From Leadbetterella lacunae (lineage in GTDB: Bacteria; Bacteroidota; Bacteroidia; Cytophagales; Spirosomataceae): DNA of 64,000 nucleotides. The DNA is taken from the NCBI RefSeq assembly GCF_042649125.1, contig NZ_JBHRYQ010000001.1:310001-374000 (forward strand), written 5' to 3'. Of the stretch, positions 54,255 to 62,652 are shown one piece after another (within the stretch, counting starts at the first letter, position 1; each line of letters begins with the position of its first letter). Made by a program: the position numbers and the translations under genes. Under the pieces are notes generated by a model. The model saw only the letters and a list, made by a program, of their open reading frames with translations, made no database searches and had not been told where the DNA came from.

Positions 54255-54884
54255 ATGAAAACAGAAAGAACCACTCCCAGCAGATACGCCAATCAAAGAA
54301 TGCATTACGACGAAGCCACCTTGTATCCAATTTTAGACGAAGCACTTTTTTGCACCATCAGTTATAGTCACGGAGGCCAGCCGTTTTCTATTCCTACGGC
54401 ATTTGTGCGTAAAGAAAACAAACTTTATATACACGGTTCGGTAGGGAGTCATTTTTTGAGAGAAATAGAAAAAGGTATTCCTGTTTGTATCAGCATCATG
54501 CTTACGGACGATTTAGTGGTGGCCAAATCCGCATTTCATCATTCGGTAAATTTCAGGTCGGCCATTATTTTTTCCAATGCCGAAAAAATCGAAGAATTTG
54601 AAAGTAAAGCAAACTTTTTTAGGGAGTTAACAGAGAAAATTGTACCCGGTAGCTGGCATTACCTGAGGCCCATGCGTGATTCGGAAGTAAACAAAACCAT
54701 GCTTTTGGTATTTGATATTTCGGAGGCTTCTGTTAAAATTAGATCGGGTATGCCCAATAACGAAGATGACGAGCAAAATTTGCCAATTTGGTCAGGTTTG
54801 ATTCCAATACCGAGCAATAGATTGACTCCTGTTCCAGACGAAAGCAGTGTGAATATTCCATTGCCTGAGCATTTGAAATATTGA
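54255..54884 (+). CDS. Pyridoxamine 5'-phosphate oxidase-like FMN-binding protein
   Basis: A 209-residue protein of the pyridoxamine-oxidase-related split-barrel family. Motifs: ILDEALFCTISYSHGGQPFS, IPTAFVRKENKLYIHGSVGS, VVAKSAFHHSVNFRSAIIFS. The C-terminal part has MLLVFDISEASVKIRSGMPN. It binds FMN or another flavin and probably reduces or oxidises a small substrate; its link to a MocR regulator hints at vitamin B6 or amine metabolism. The ATG at 54255 was chosen because homology and a promoter fit it; the frame is open 46 codons upstream, into the MocR gene. A MITE-like element starts 16 bp after the stop. Confidence 0.88.
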   Translation: MKTERTTPSRYANQRMHYDEATLYPILDEALFCTISYSHGGQPFSIPTAFVRKENKLYIHGSVGSHFLREIEKGIPVCISIMLTDDLVVAKSAFHHSVNFRSAIIFSNAEKIEEFESKANFFRELTEKIVPGSWHYLRPMRDSEVNKTMLLVFDISEASVKIRSGMPNNEDDEQNLPIWSGLIPIPSNRLTPVPDESSVNIPLPEHLKY

Positions 54885-54890
54885 AATTTT

Positions 54891-55243
54891 AGTTTTTTTA
54901 CTGTCAAACGACTAATTTTTAATTTTAAAGAAAACATAGCTTAAACCTACCAATGAAGCCATTTTTTTAATCATTTTGAAAAACACCCCCCTTTCATTTA
55001 CTGGGTCGCCTGCCAGCGGGGCCTCCATTTTTCCGGTAGGCCGGACCCTTCAAAAAAAAACGGAGCAAAAAAAACTGCACGGCAGCGGCCGACCGTCCTG
55101 CAAACTCGCACAATTAAAATTCTTATTGTCAATGTTCTAATAAAAATTTACTTCCCAAAAGAATTTTAACAGTGCTCAAACAGTGCAGGGCGATGTAAAG
55201 ATTTATTTGCTATTTTTTTTACCCGTTTGACAGTAGTTTTTTT
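54891..55243. mobile_element. MITE-like element with 11-bp terminal inverted repeats and 9-bp target duplication
   Basis: Terminal inverted repeats ACTGTCAAACG (54900-54910) and CGTTTGACAGT (55224-55234) are perfect. They are bordered by AGTTTTTTT on both sides (54891-54899 and 55235-55243), a 9-bp direct repeat of target-duplication type. The 335-bp core has no gene but holds a GC-rich island at about 55000-55110 (GGGTCGCC, GGGGCCTCC, GTAGGCCGGACC, CTGCACGGCAG) that can fold into several hairpins. This looks like an internally deleted, non-autonomous insertion sequence. It separates the oxidase gene from the hairpin at 55257-55295. Confidence 0.72.
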
Positions 55244-55256
55244 TGAAAAATAGTAG

Positions 55257-55295
55257 AACCAAGTGGTTACATTTTGTAGCACACTTGGTTTTTTT
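55257..55295 (+). terminator. Terminator of the oxidase-like gene, displaced by the inserted element
   Basis: Perfect 9-bp stem AACCAAGTG (55257-55265) / CACTTGGTT (55282-55290) with a 16-nt loop and a run of T on the + strand. Without the element it would lie about 25-30 bp after the oxidase stop codon. Confidence 0.75.
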
Positions 55296-55298
55296 GTG

Positions 55299-55757
55299 CT
55301 ATTTGATCGCTATAAAAATATCTACCTGTGCCTCTGCTGCGTTTTGAGCGGTCTGTCTATATATTTCAAAATCTGACGTGTAGGCTCTGTTGAGGTCCAT
55401 TTCCCAGATATTTACCCACTGCTGATAAACTATTCCTTGTGTCAAATCACCTTTTACCTCAAATTTTGTAAACGTTTGCTTTTCTATTTTGTGCCCAACC
55501 ATACCTTCAGGTATTTGACTCAAATTATGTACTTTGCAGCCCAATATGGTGGTGTAAGCACCCGTAAAATCTGATTCATAGTGGGTGTAAATCGCAATGA
55601 TTTCCTCAGAGACTTTATTGGGGATTTGTTGCCCAATATTTTCCGAAAAAAATCTTTCCCACAGTTTAGGTATATCAAGGGCCGCTTTGCCTTTTTCGTT
55701 GCTAGTTTCTACGGCAATTCCTATTACCAAGATTTCTTCCATTTTTAGTTCTTCCAT
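55299..55757 (-). CDS. GyrI-like / effector-binding domain protein
   Basis: A 152-residue protein with the two-fold (beta-alpha-beta)2 layout of GyrI-like small-molecule-binding domains. Visible are VIGIAVETSNEKGKAALDIP, LWERFFSENIGQQIPNK, EIIAIYTHYESDFTGAYTTIL and the closing TSDFEIYRQTAQNAAEAQVD, with conserved Tyr and Glu in the last block. Such domains bind lipophilic or cationic compounds. There is no DNA-binding part. The second ATG (residue 6) is an alternative start. Single gene. Confidence 0.82.
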   Translation of the reverse strand: MEELKMEEILVIGIAVETSNEKGKAALDIPKLWERFFSENIGQQIPNKVSEEIIAIYTHYESDFTGAYTTILGCKVHNLSQIPEGMVGHKIEKQTFTKFEVKGDLTQGIVYQQWVNIWEMDLNRAYTSDFEIYRQTAQNAAEAQVDIFIAIK

Positions 55758-55928
55758 TTTCTTTTTTTTGATGCAAATAAAAGTCGACCTAGTGACAGCA
55801 GTATGTCATGAGTGTTCTTTTGTAAATTATAGATTTGAAAAATTAGTAATTTTCAGCAATAAAAAAAGGCGACACCCAAATGTGCCATCTCAATATATTT
55901 AAAATCAGTTTTTCTAAAAGAAAATAGC

Positions 55929-56363
55929 TTATTTGTTAGGGAAATTAATCATCCAGTTGATGCCAAATTTGTCTTGAAAGCTTCCGAAATAGGCACCGAA
56001 AAACATGTCTTGCATAGGCATTTCTACTACTCCGTCTATCGAGAGTTCATTAAACAAACGGTCGGCTTCTTCTTTTGAGTCCGGCTCAAGTTGGATGTGC
56101 ATGTTATTGCCGGCCGCACAGTTAAAGCCCATTTCTTTTGGGGCATCTGTGGCTCTTAAAATATGCCCGCCCAAAATCGGTAATTCCACATGCAGCACCA
56201 TGTGTTTGATATTTTCAGGCATAGGCGGATTGCTTGGGTCTTCGGGCAAATCGCCAAAGGTTTGGATACCGTTTACAAACTCAGATTTAAAAACTGCTCG
56301 GTAAAACTCAAAGGCTTCTTTGGTGTTGCCGTCGAAATTTAGGTAGGTGCCCACGCTTGCCAT
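55929..56363 (-). CDS. VOC-family protein, PhnB-like
   Basis: A 144-residue VOC protein of the PhnB group. Markers are YLNFDGNTKEAFEFYRAVF, FGDLPEDP, KHMVLHVELPILGGHILRAT and the C-terminal DMFFGAYFGSFQDKFGINWM. Members lack clear metal ligands and their substrate is not known. Common next to SRPBCC and GyrI-like genes in Bacteroidota, as here. Single or loosely grouped on the minus strand. Confidence 0.9.
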   Translation of the reverse strand: MASVGTYLNFDGNTKEAFEFYRAVFKSEFVNGIQTFGDLPEDPSNPPMPENIKHMVLHVELPILGGHILRATDAPKEMGFNCAAGNNMHIQLEPDSKEEADRLFNELSIDGVVEMPMQDMFFGAYFGSFQDKFGINWMINFPNK

Positions 56364-56430
56364 AATTATTTTTTTAAGTGTTATTTTCTATTGCTCAATT
56401 TGATATAAAAGTAGGATTTTAATCTAAATT

Positions 56431-56784
56431 TTACACAAAGAAAATGGCATTTTGATTTAGGTCAAAAATTCCAAATTCATGGGTATTCCATGGGGTGTTA
56501 AGTCTGAGCTTATCAGAGGAAATACTTTTTTTGTTTAACAGATCCTGGTAAATTGAGTAAATGTCTTTTACCAAAATCCGAATTAGCGATCCACCTAAAA
56601 GAGGATCTTCTGACGTATTTGCATGCCATTGCAAATGAACTGAAATCGTTTCTTTTTTAATCAATGCATACATGTTATCACTCCAAACCACCTCAAAACC
56701 CAGTTTAGAAACATACCAAGCCGTGTCACGGTCGATATTTTCACTAGGTAAAACTGGAATTATTTCGATTATGTTTTTGTCCAA
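56431..56784 (-). CDS. VOC-family (bleomycin-resistance-like) protein
   Basis: A 117-residue VOC domain. The strand-helix opening EIIPVLPSENIDRDTAWYVS, then KLGFEVVWSDNMYALIKKE and SVHLQWHANTSEDP, and the ending EFGIFDLNQNAIFFV fit the antibiotic-binding (BRP) branch. The final strand lacks the usual Glu, so a binding role is likelier than catalysis. Follows the SRPBCC gene by 13 nt; probably one transcript. Confidence 0.82.
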   Translation of the reverse strand: MDKNIIEIIPVLPSENIDRDTAWYVSKLGFEVVWSDNMYALIKKETISVHLQWHANTSEDPLLGGSLIRILVKDIYSIYQDLLNKKSISSDKLRLNTPWNTHEFGIFDLNQNAIFFV

Positions 56785-56797
56785 AATTTGGATAGGT

Positions 56798-57262
56798 TTA
56801 GGGTATTTGAAGTAATACGTTCTCTAATTTATCAAAATTCTCTTCATTTTTTTCAGGTACAAAACTTATTAATTTTGCTCGTTCTTCTGAAGTATTAAAT
56901 AACATTTTGAAAATTAATCTTGTGTTCGCTTTATCCACTTTTTCGAAAGTCAAGTGCATTTGAAATAAAGGCTGAGATATACGATTCCAGACTAGAAGTT
57001 CATTAGGTATGATTTTTAGAAAGACACATTCATTTTCATAGTTTCCTTTTTCAGGGCCGTGTATGGTAAATTTCCAAGTGCCGCCTTCTTTGAACTCAAA
57101 TGTATGAAATGTGTTGCTAAAACCTTTTGGCCCCCACCAAGATTTGAGATGTTTTGGGTCGGAGAATGCTCTAAACAAAGTTTCAACATTGACCTTGAAA
57201 ATCCGCGAACTCACTATTTCGGTTTCGGGAGTACTTCCTAAAATCTGCATCGGTAATTCCAT
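56798..57262 (-). CDS. SRPBCC (AHSA1-like) protein
   Basis: A 154-residue helix-grip protein of the Aha1/AHSA1 branch. Signature: SSRIFKVNVETLFRAFSDPK, then LKSWWGPKGFSNTF, FEFKEGGTWKFTIHGPEKGN, VWNRISQPLFQMHLTFE and a C-terminal helix. Members bind hydrophobic ligands; a specific role is not known. It is the first of a two-gene unit with a VOC protein. Confidence 0.88.
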   Translation of the reverse strand: MELPMQILGSTPETEIVSSRIFKVNVETLFRAFSDPKHLKSWWGPKGFSNTFHTFEFKEGGTWKFTIHGPEKGNYENECVFLKIIPNELLVWNRISQPLFQMHLTFEKVDKANTRLIFKMLFNTSEERAKLISFVPEKNEENFDKLENVLLQIP

Positions 57263-57338
57263 ATAACAGCATATTTGAATTTAAAAAACTAATGCAAATT
57301 AATGATTTCTATTGCGATGTGGTAGCGTTGCTAATCAA

Positions 57339-58085
57339 TTATTTCATGAATTTATATCGTATGGGAGCAAACAAAGAGCCTGCATTGGCTTGCAAAATCC
57401 CGTACGTTTTAAAGCCGAGCTCTTCTGATGCGGCATCGCCATATAAAAAGTTAAAAATCAAAGAATAATCAGTCGAGTTTTTGTTTTCGGAATAAAATGA
57501 AATAACTGAATCGATATTAAGTAGGGGAGTATCGTTTGGATTTATTTTGGAGGTTTGATAGGCAAATGCCTCTTGGTCAATGTGTTCCTCTAAAGTTTTG
57601 GGAGTGCCTTTTTTAATCTGAAATACCGTTCGATAACAGGCTTGTGTAATTCTATCTCGAATTATTTTTTCAGATAATACTTCGCTACTCCAAAAAACAG
57701 GCACACAAAACCTTCGCTCCAAAAAGGCATTAAGCTTAAACTTGGCGTCATAGTCACAGGTGTATTTGCTTGTCCAGGCACCTTTTAGGTCATCGGCGAG
57801 GTTTATCACCATTTTAAATGTGGGCAGATTTTCGGACGCTAAGGTCCGATTAACTCCATCAATGACTTCCTTGGCTATTGCTTCAGCGTTTAAGTCAATT
57901 AGTTCTTGTATTTTTTCGCCTACATGCTCTTTACCCATCGGGTTATAAAACGAAACCGGCACTTGCATGTCAGCTTTGCTATCGCCATTCAATATTTTCA
58001 AATAGGCAGAAAACCTATCCATGCCTTTCGGCAGCTGATAGAAATTCAGCATTTTATCTAAAATGGGCAATACCTCAAAACTCAT
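57339..58085 (-). CDS. Conserved protein of unknown function, partner of the MBL-fold hydrolase
   Basis: A 248-residue cytoplasmic protein without signal or membrane helix. Blocks that look conserved: LNFYQLPKGMDRFSAYLKIL, VPVSFYNPMGKEHV, TFKMVINLADDLKGAWTSKY, FCVPVFWSS, and RTVFQIKKGTPKTLEEHI. The Asp/Trp/Tyr-rich centre suggests an active or binding site, but I recognise no family. It begins 12 nt after the MBL-fold gene and is almost surely co-transcribed with it. Confidence 0.7.
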   Translation of the reverse strand: MSFEVLPILDKMLNFYQLPKGMDRFSAYLKILNGDSKADMQVPVSFYNPMGKEHVGEKIQELIDLNAEAIAKEVIDGVNRTLASENLPTFKMVINLADDLKGAWTSKYTCDYDAKFKLNAFLERRFCVPVFWSSEVLSEKIIRDRITQACYRTVFQIKKGTPKTLEEHIDQEAFAYQTSKINPNDTPLLNIDSVISFYSENKNSTDYSLIFNFLYGDAASEELGFKTYGILQANAGSLFAPIRYKFMK

Positions 58086-58097
58086 ATCTCGGTTATT

Positions 58098-59144
58098 TTA
58101 TTTTTTCCACCACTCAGTGCTTGCTTGCGTTATTTTTGGGTCAACTAACTGTCCTATTTGGGGGTAAATAGCCTCCAAATTATTCAAAACTGCTGACTTT
58201 GCAAATTCATCGACGGGTTCTGTCCAGGCATGTTGAGCCAAGGCGAATCCCGCCCAGTGTACAGGCATAACTTTTTTAACGCCAGCGTCTTTGGCGGCTT
58301 GCACACTTTCCTCAGGATACATATGTATGGCGTGCCATTTTTCGTTGTATTGGCCACATTCCATAAATCCAAAGTCAAAAGGTCCGAGTTTTTCGCCAAT
58401 TTCTTTAAAGTGTTTTCCGTAGCCGCCGTCGCCACTAAACCAAATGCTTTCGGTCTCTGTTTTAAATACCCAACCACCCCAAAGCGACTTCTCGCGGTCA
58501 GTTATTCCCCTTCCTGAAAAATGTCGAGTGGGCGTATATGTGATTTCAATATCCGCAAAATTTGCATTATTCCACCAATCAAACTCTTTGATTTTGTCTG
58601 CTTCTATGCCCCACTTTACCAAGTGTCTTTTTACGCCTAAGGCCACATAAAACTGCTTGGTTTTTTCTTTTAACCGTAATATGCTGTCGTAGTCAAGGTG
58701 GTCGTAGTGGTCGTGACTAATTAGCAAAAGGTCTATCTCAGGAAAGTCAGTGATGAGATCAAGGGTGTTTTCAGAAAAACGTTTGGTTTTAAAAGGAGCT
58801 ATTGGCGAGGCATTTGGACCTAACATGGGGTCTATCAGTATGGTTTTGCCGTTCATTCGCATTAAAATCACCGAATGCCCGTACCAAATGAACTTAAAAG
58901 TGCCATCTTTTTTGAGAAAAGCTTCTTTGTCAAACGGAACAATCGGAATTGGAGTTTCGGGCTGCCTTTTGGCTTTGTCGGTAAACTGTTTGTAGAGCAT
59001 CTTGGGTATGTCTTTTACACCCATATCCATGGTGGTTACTTCCAAGTTTTTAAACTTACCATCCGACCAATTCTCCGATTCTTTATATTGATTTTGAAGT
59101 TCTTTCGTGATTTTTCCTCCAAACTGCTGTATTAACTTTCTCAC
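58098..59144 (-). CDS. MBL-fold metal-dependent hydrolase (NAPE-PLD / UlaG-like)
   Basis: A 348-residue metallo-beta-lactamase-fold enzyme. The metal motif is H144-D145-H146-x-D148-H149 in LISHDHYDHLD; further ligands are in FSGDGGYG and PVHWAGFAL. IWYGHSVILMRMNGKTILID and TPTRHFSGRG are typical of the NAPE-PLD-like group that cleaves phosphodiester or lipid-type substrates. No signal peptide. It leads a two-gene unit with the unknown protein. Confidence 0.9.
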   Translation of the reverse strand: MRKLIQQFGGKITKELQNQYKESENWSDGKFKNLEVTTMDMGVKDIPKMLYKQFTDKAKRQPETPIPIVPFDKEAFLKKDGTFKFIWYGHSVILMRMNGKTILIDPMLGPNASPIAPFKTKRFSENTLDLITDFPEIDLLLISHDHYDHLDYDSILRLKEKTKQFYVALGVKRHLVKWGIEADKIKEFDWWNNANFADIEITYTPTRHFSGRGITDREKSLWGGWVFKTETESIWFSGDGGYGKHFKEIGEKLGPFDFGFMECGQYNEKWHAIHMYPEESVQAAKDAGVKKVMPVHWAGFALAQHAWTEPVDEFAKSAVLNNLEAIYPQIGQLVDPKITQASTEWWKK

Positions 59145-59219
59145 CTTAATTCTTTATTAATAAATAGTACTGCTTTTGCCTAAATACATTTTTCTAGCCT
59201 TCCTGAAAACACCATTTTT

Positions 59220-60287
59220 TTACTTTGCATTCAAAATACCTGCATCTATTAAGGCTTGGAAAGAATCTTCCATGGTTTCTTGTAGCGGTCTAAACGACAT
59301 CTTAAGTTCTTTTTTGATTTTAGAATTATCAGCTACCCAAGGAATATTGACGTTGTTTTTGATAAATCTTCGCGTAAAAAGTTTGTTGGTAATTGGTCCT
59401 ATCAGCATCAATAACCACTTTGGCAATGCCTTTTTTGGAAGCGGATATTTGTCACCATATTTGGGTAAAAGCACCGTGCCCAATTCTAAAAAATCGGTAT
59501 TATGTGCCGAAGTGAGGTATCGGCCAGAAGATGCGGGCGTAAAACCTGCCCTAAAGTGTGCTTCTGCTACATCGCGAACATCAACTACCCCAATTCCCAT
59601 TTTAGGTGCTCCCATTTTCATTTGTCCGTCTCCTAGCATTTTAAGAATATTTATGCTTTCTGAAGTGGTGTTCTTTGGATTTAGCGGTGGACCAAATACA
59701 CCCGGAGGGTTGATGCTCACAAGGTCCCAATTACTTTGTGCTTTGGCCATTTCCCAGGCTTTTCGTTCGGCTAAAGTTTTTGAATAATAGTAAGGTTGAT
59801 ACTCCAACGACGCCGTGGTGTTCCAAACAGCTTCTGTAAGTTTTCCACCTGGAGCATCCGCACATTCTATGGCGTCTGTATAAATAGCGGCACAACTACT
59901 TGTCAATACCACACGTTTTACTGACCCTACCTTATTCACTGAGTTCAATACATTTTCTGTGCCTTTAAGTGCTGGGTCAATCAATTCTTTTTGCGGATTT
60001 TTTACATTTATGGTATAAGGAGACGCCGTATGGAAAACAAGCTCGCAGCCTTCCATGGCTGCTTCATATGAACCAGGAGTTAACAAGTCGCCTTTGAAAA
60101 ACTTAAGCTGTCCTTTCGAATTTGCAGCTGCTTTAATCAAATGTTCTACTTTTTTTGTATCCTCCGGATTTCTAACTGCCGCATGTACGGTTAGGCCTTC
60201 GTCTAAAAGTTTTTTTACCAACCAACTCGCCACATATCCGTTTGCTCCGGTTACCATTACGGGCTTTGTTTTATCTATTTCTGTCAT
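59220..60287 (-). CDS. NAD(P)-dependent aldehyde/dihydroflavonol reductase-like enzyme (extended SDR)
   Basis: A 355-residue extended short-chain dehydrogenase. The NADP-binding motif is VTGANGYVASWLV (residues 12-24) with Arg in AAVRNPEDTKK. The catalytic triad is Ser in VLTSSCAAIY with Tyr and Lys in YYYSKTLAERKAWE. The later SINPPGVFGPPLN is typical of dihydroflavonol-4-reductase/cinnamoyl-CoA reductase relatives. In bacteria these reduce aldehydes or ketones. An AraC-type regulator gene follows upstream on the same strand and may control it. Confidence 0.9.
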   Translation of the reverse strand: MTEIDKTKPVMVTGANGYVASWLVKKLLDEGLTVHAAVRNPEDTKKVEHLIKAAANSKGQLKFFKGDLLTPGSYEAAMEGCELVFHTASPYTINVKNPQKELIDPALKGTENVLNSVNKVGSVKRVVLTSSCAAIYTDAIECADAPGGKLTEAVWNTTASLEYQPYYYSKTLAERKAWEMAKAQSNWDLVSINPPGVFGPPLNPKNTTSESINILKMLGDGQMKMGAPKMGIGVVDVRDVAEAHFRAGFTPASSGRYLTSAHNTDFLELGTVLLPKYGDKYPLPKKALPKWLLMLIGPITNKLFTRRFIKNNVNIPWVADNSKIKKELKMSFRPLQETMEDSFQALIDAGILNAK

Positions 60288-60671
60288 TTTTTATATTTAT
60301 GAATTATGAATGTTGATTTTTTGAATTTTAGCTTATCAATTATTGATACGCAAAAGTCGGGAAGTTTTAATGAAGTAAATAACACACAATGCTGAAGTGT
60401 AAACACAAAATGCGGTTGTTTGTTAAATGGAACTTTGTAATTGTGAATGGTTAATGGTGAATTTTTGAATGATTAATGTTTAATGGTGAATTGTGAATTG
60501 TTAATGATTTTTCTATTAATAATCATGATTCCCAATTGGTTGCTCCTGTGTTTTGTACTAAATGGCTTGTTATTTGGGTGTTAGGTTTTAGTTTTTTATA
60601 GATAAATGAGGATATCATATTAGAAAGTTTACGGAAAAACTGAAAAAAGCTTTATGCTTTCTAAATCATTA
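60288..60671. other. Intergenic region with short degenerate GTGAATKGTTAATG-type repeats
   Basis: At 60441-60508 the words GTGAAT, GGTTAATG and TTAATGGTGAATT recur in imperfect tandem. No gene is seen. Such AT-rich repeats are common between genes in Bacteroidota. Confidence 0.55.
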
Positions 60672-61580
60672 TTAATTTAAGTTCCTATACTCCAAAGGTG
60701 TTTTTCCGGTTTTGGTTTTAAATAATCGGGTGAAATAATGCGGATAGTTGAAACCCAGGTTGTACGCTATTTCGCTCACAGATTGCTCTGAACTTCGGAG
60801 TAGATTTTTGGCTTTTTCAATCACAAAATCATTGATATGGTCTTTGGGACTTCTGCCCGTTTCTTTTTTAAGCAAATCACTAAAATAATGCTGAGATAAA
60901 TTTGCGTTTTCGGCAAAATACTGAATGCTTGGCAAGCCAGACTCTAAATGTTGCTGTGAGGCAAAATATGCTTTTAGGTTTTTCTCAAACTGCGTTATTA
61001 TGTCTTTGCTTTGGCTGGTTCTGGTGTTAAATTGTCTCTCATAAAACCGCAAGCTATAGTTAAGTAATAACTCTAGGCTCGAAACGATCACCCTTTGACT
61101 CAAATTGTCTATGCGTTGTTCGTATTCAGATTGAATATTTTTTACAATTTCTAAAACCTTCTTTTCTTCTTCTTCAGACAAATGTAAGGCCTCGAAAACT
61201 TCGTAATTAAAAAACGAATAGTCGTCTATTTCTTTTCCCAAATTGGTGTTTCTGATCAAATCAGGATGAAAAAACAACATCCAACCCTTGATGTCTCCCA
61301 ATTCTACAGGTTTTGTAGGCACATACACTTGTCCGGGTGCCGAAAACACCAAAACACCTTCGTCGAAATCAAATGTATTTCGACCATATTCTACTCCACA
61401 ACTTTTGTCTTTGCTGGAAATCATATAAAAATCATAGACAAATTTGTCTTTTATATCGGCTTCCGTAAGTTTTATTTCAGAGGCATCAATGAGCGAAATG
61501 AGCGGATGTTTGGGCTTCGGAAACCCCAACATGCTATGCAATTGGCTGATTGACTTAATGGATAATATTTGGTCTGACAT
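60672..61580 (-). CDS. AraC-family transcriptional regulator
   Basis: A 302-residue regulator with an N-terminal cupin-like sensing domain (about 20-150, FVYDFYMISSKDKSCGVEYG, GVLVFSAPGQVYVP). The C-terminal double helix-turn-helix lies at about 200-300 (FAENANLSQHYFSDLLKKET, ICYNLGFNYPHYFTRLFKTK-like, GKTPLEYRN). It is a close paralogue of the next regulator. The nearest same-strand gene is the aldehyde reductase (384 nt away), its likely target. Confidence 0.93.
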   Translation of the reverse strand: MSDQILSIKSISQLHSMLGFPKPKHPLISLIDASEIKLTEADIKDKFVYDFYMISSKDKSCGVEYGRNTFDFDEGVLVFSAPGQVYVPTKPVELGDIKGWMLFFHPDLIRNTNLGKEIDDYSFFNYEVFEALHLSEEEEKKVLEIVKNIQSEYEQRIDNLSQRVIVSSLELLLNYSLRFYERQFNTRTSQSKDIITQFEKNLKAYFASQQHLESGLPSIQYFAENANLSQHYFSDLLKKETGRSPKDHINDFVIEKAKNLLRSSEQSVSEIAYNLGFNYPHYFTRLFKTKTGKTPLEYRNLN

Positions 61581-61726
61581 ACTTTTAGTTCTTTATTCAA
61601 TGTACAAAATTCAGTTATATTTTTCACAAAAAAGAACACAAAGTGCGGAAACACTAACACAGAAAAGGGAATAGTGGGGAATTCTAAAAAATGAAGGTTG
61701 TTTTCAGTGTTTTATGCTGAAAATCT

Positions 61727-62641
61727 TCAATTAAACGAACGCCTAAATTCCAAAGGAGATTGGTTTGTTTTGGATTTGAATAATTTACTAAATGACTGAG
61801 AATGCTCAAAGCCAAGTTGAAATGCTACTTCGCTGACGCTGAGCTTGGTGGTAGATAAGGTTTCTTTGGCTTTTTCTATTAGTTTTTGGTGGATAATCTG
61901 CTGGGCGTTTAGGCCAGTCAGGTTCTTTAGTAAACTGCTCAAATAGTTGGGGGAGAGGTTCATTTCTTCGGCAATGAATGCCACAGTGGGCAAGCCTTCT
62001 GTCGTTATTTTTTCTGATTCAAAATAGGCGTTTAGTAGCTCTTCCACCAATTCTAAAACTTCGCTGTTGTTTTTTTTTCGGGTAATAAATTGCCGCTGAT
62101 AAAAGCGGTCTGCGTAGTTAAGCAAAAGTTCTATTTGCGACACAATGATGTTTTGACTGAAATTGTCGAGGTTGTTTTCTATTTCGAGTTTAATGTTTAG
62201 CAAAATGCCTTCAATGATTTTTTCTTCTTTTTCAGACATAAAAAGAGCCTCGCTGATGGCATAGCCGAAAAACGGATATTTTTTAATGGACCGGGCCAAG
62301 GTTGTATTCCACAAAAAATCGGGATGAATAAGCAAAAGCCAACCCGAAGGTGTCAGATTGGCTCTTGAATTGGGTTCTATGCTTAGGATTTGTCCGGGAG
62401 AAATAAACGACATCAGGCCATTGTCAAAATCGTAATCTTTTTGTCCATAACGGAGCGTTCCCACGTTTCTTTTTAGGCCAATCGAGTAAAAACTAAAGTT
62501 CCAATGCTCACCCAAGTGTGCAGGCAAAACTGAGGTTTGGCTATAGTCAATTAAACTCACCAATGGGTGGAGTGGACTGCCTAATCCTCTTATTTTGTGC
62601 ATCTCCGCTATGGTTTCTATTTTCCGGATGTTGTTTTGCAT
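61727..62641 (-). CDS. AraC-family transcriptional regulator, paralogue
   Basis: A 304-residue paralogue of the preceding AraC regulator, alike over its whole length. Shared patterns are GSPLHPLVSLIDYS vs PKHPLISLIDAS, LMSFISPGQIL vs LVFSAPGQVYV, and RFYQRQFITRK vs RFYERQFNTRT. The C-terminal helix-turn-helix contains MNLSPNYLSSLLKNLTGLNA and the ending QSPLEFRR. It lies 11 nt after an SDR gene read in the same direction and is probably co-transcribed with it. Confidence 0.93.
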   Translation of the reverse strand: MQNNIRKIETIAEMHKIRGLGSPLHPLVSLIDYSQTSVLPAHLGEHWNFSFYSIGLKRNVGTLRYGQKDYDFDNGLMSFISPGQILSIEPNSRANLTPSGWLLLIHPDFLWNTTLARSIKKYPFFGYAISEALFMSEKEEKIIEGILLNIKLEIENNLDNFSQNIIVSQIELLLNYADRFYQRQFITRKKNNSEVLELVEELLNAYFESEKITTEGLPTVAFIAEEMNLSPNYLSSLLKNLTGLNAQQIIHQKLIEKAKETLSTTKLSVSEVAFQLGFEHSQSFSKLFKSKTNQSPLEFRRSFN

Positions 62642-62652
62642 CGCTTTTGTTT

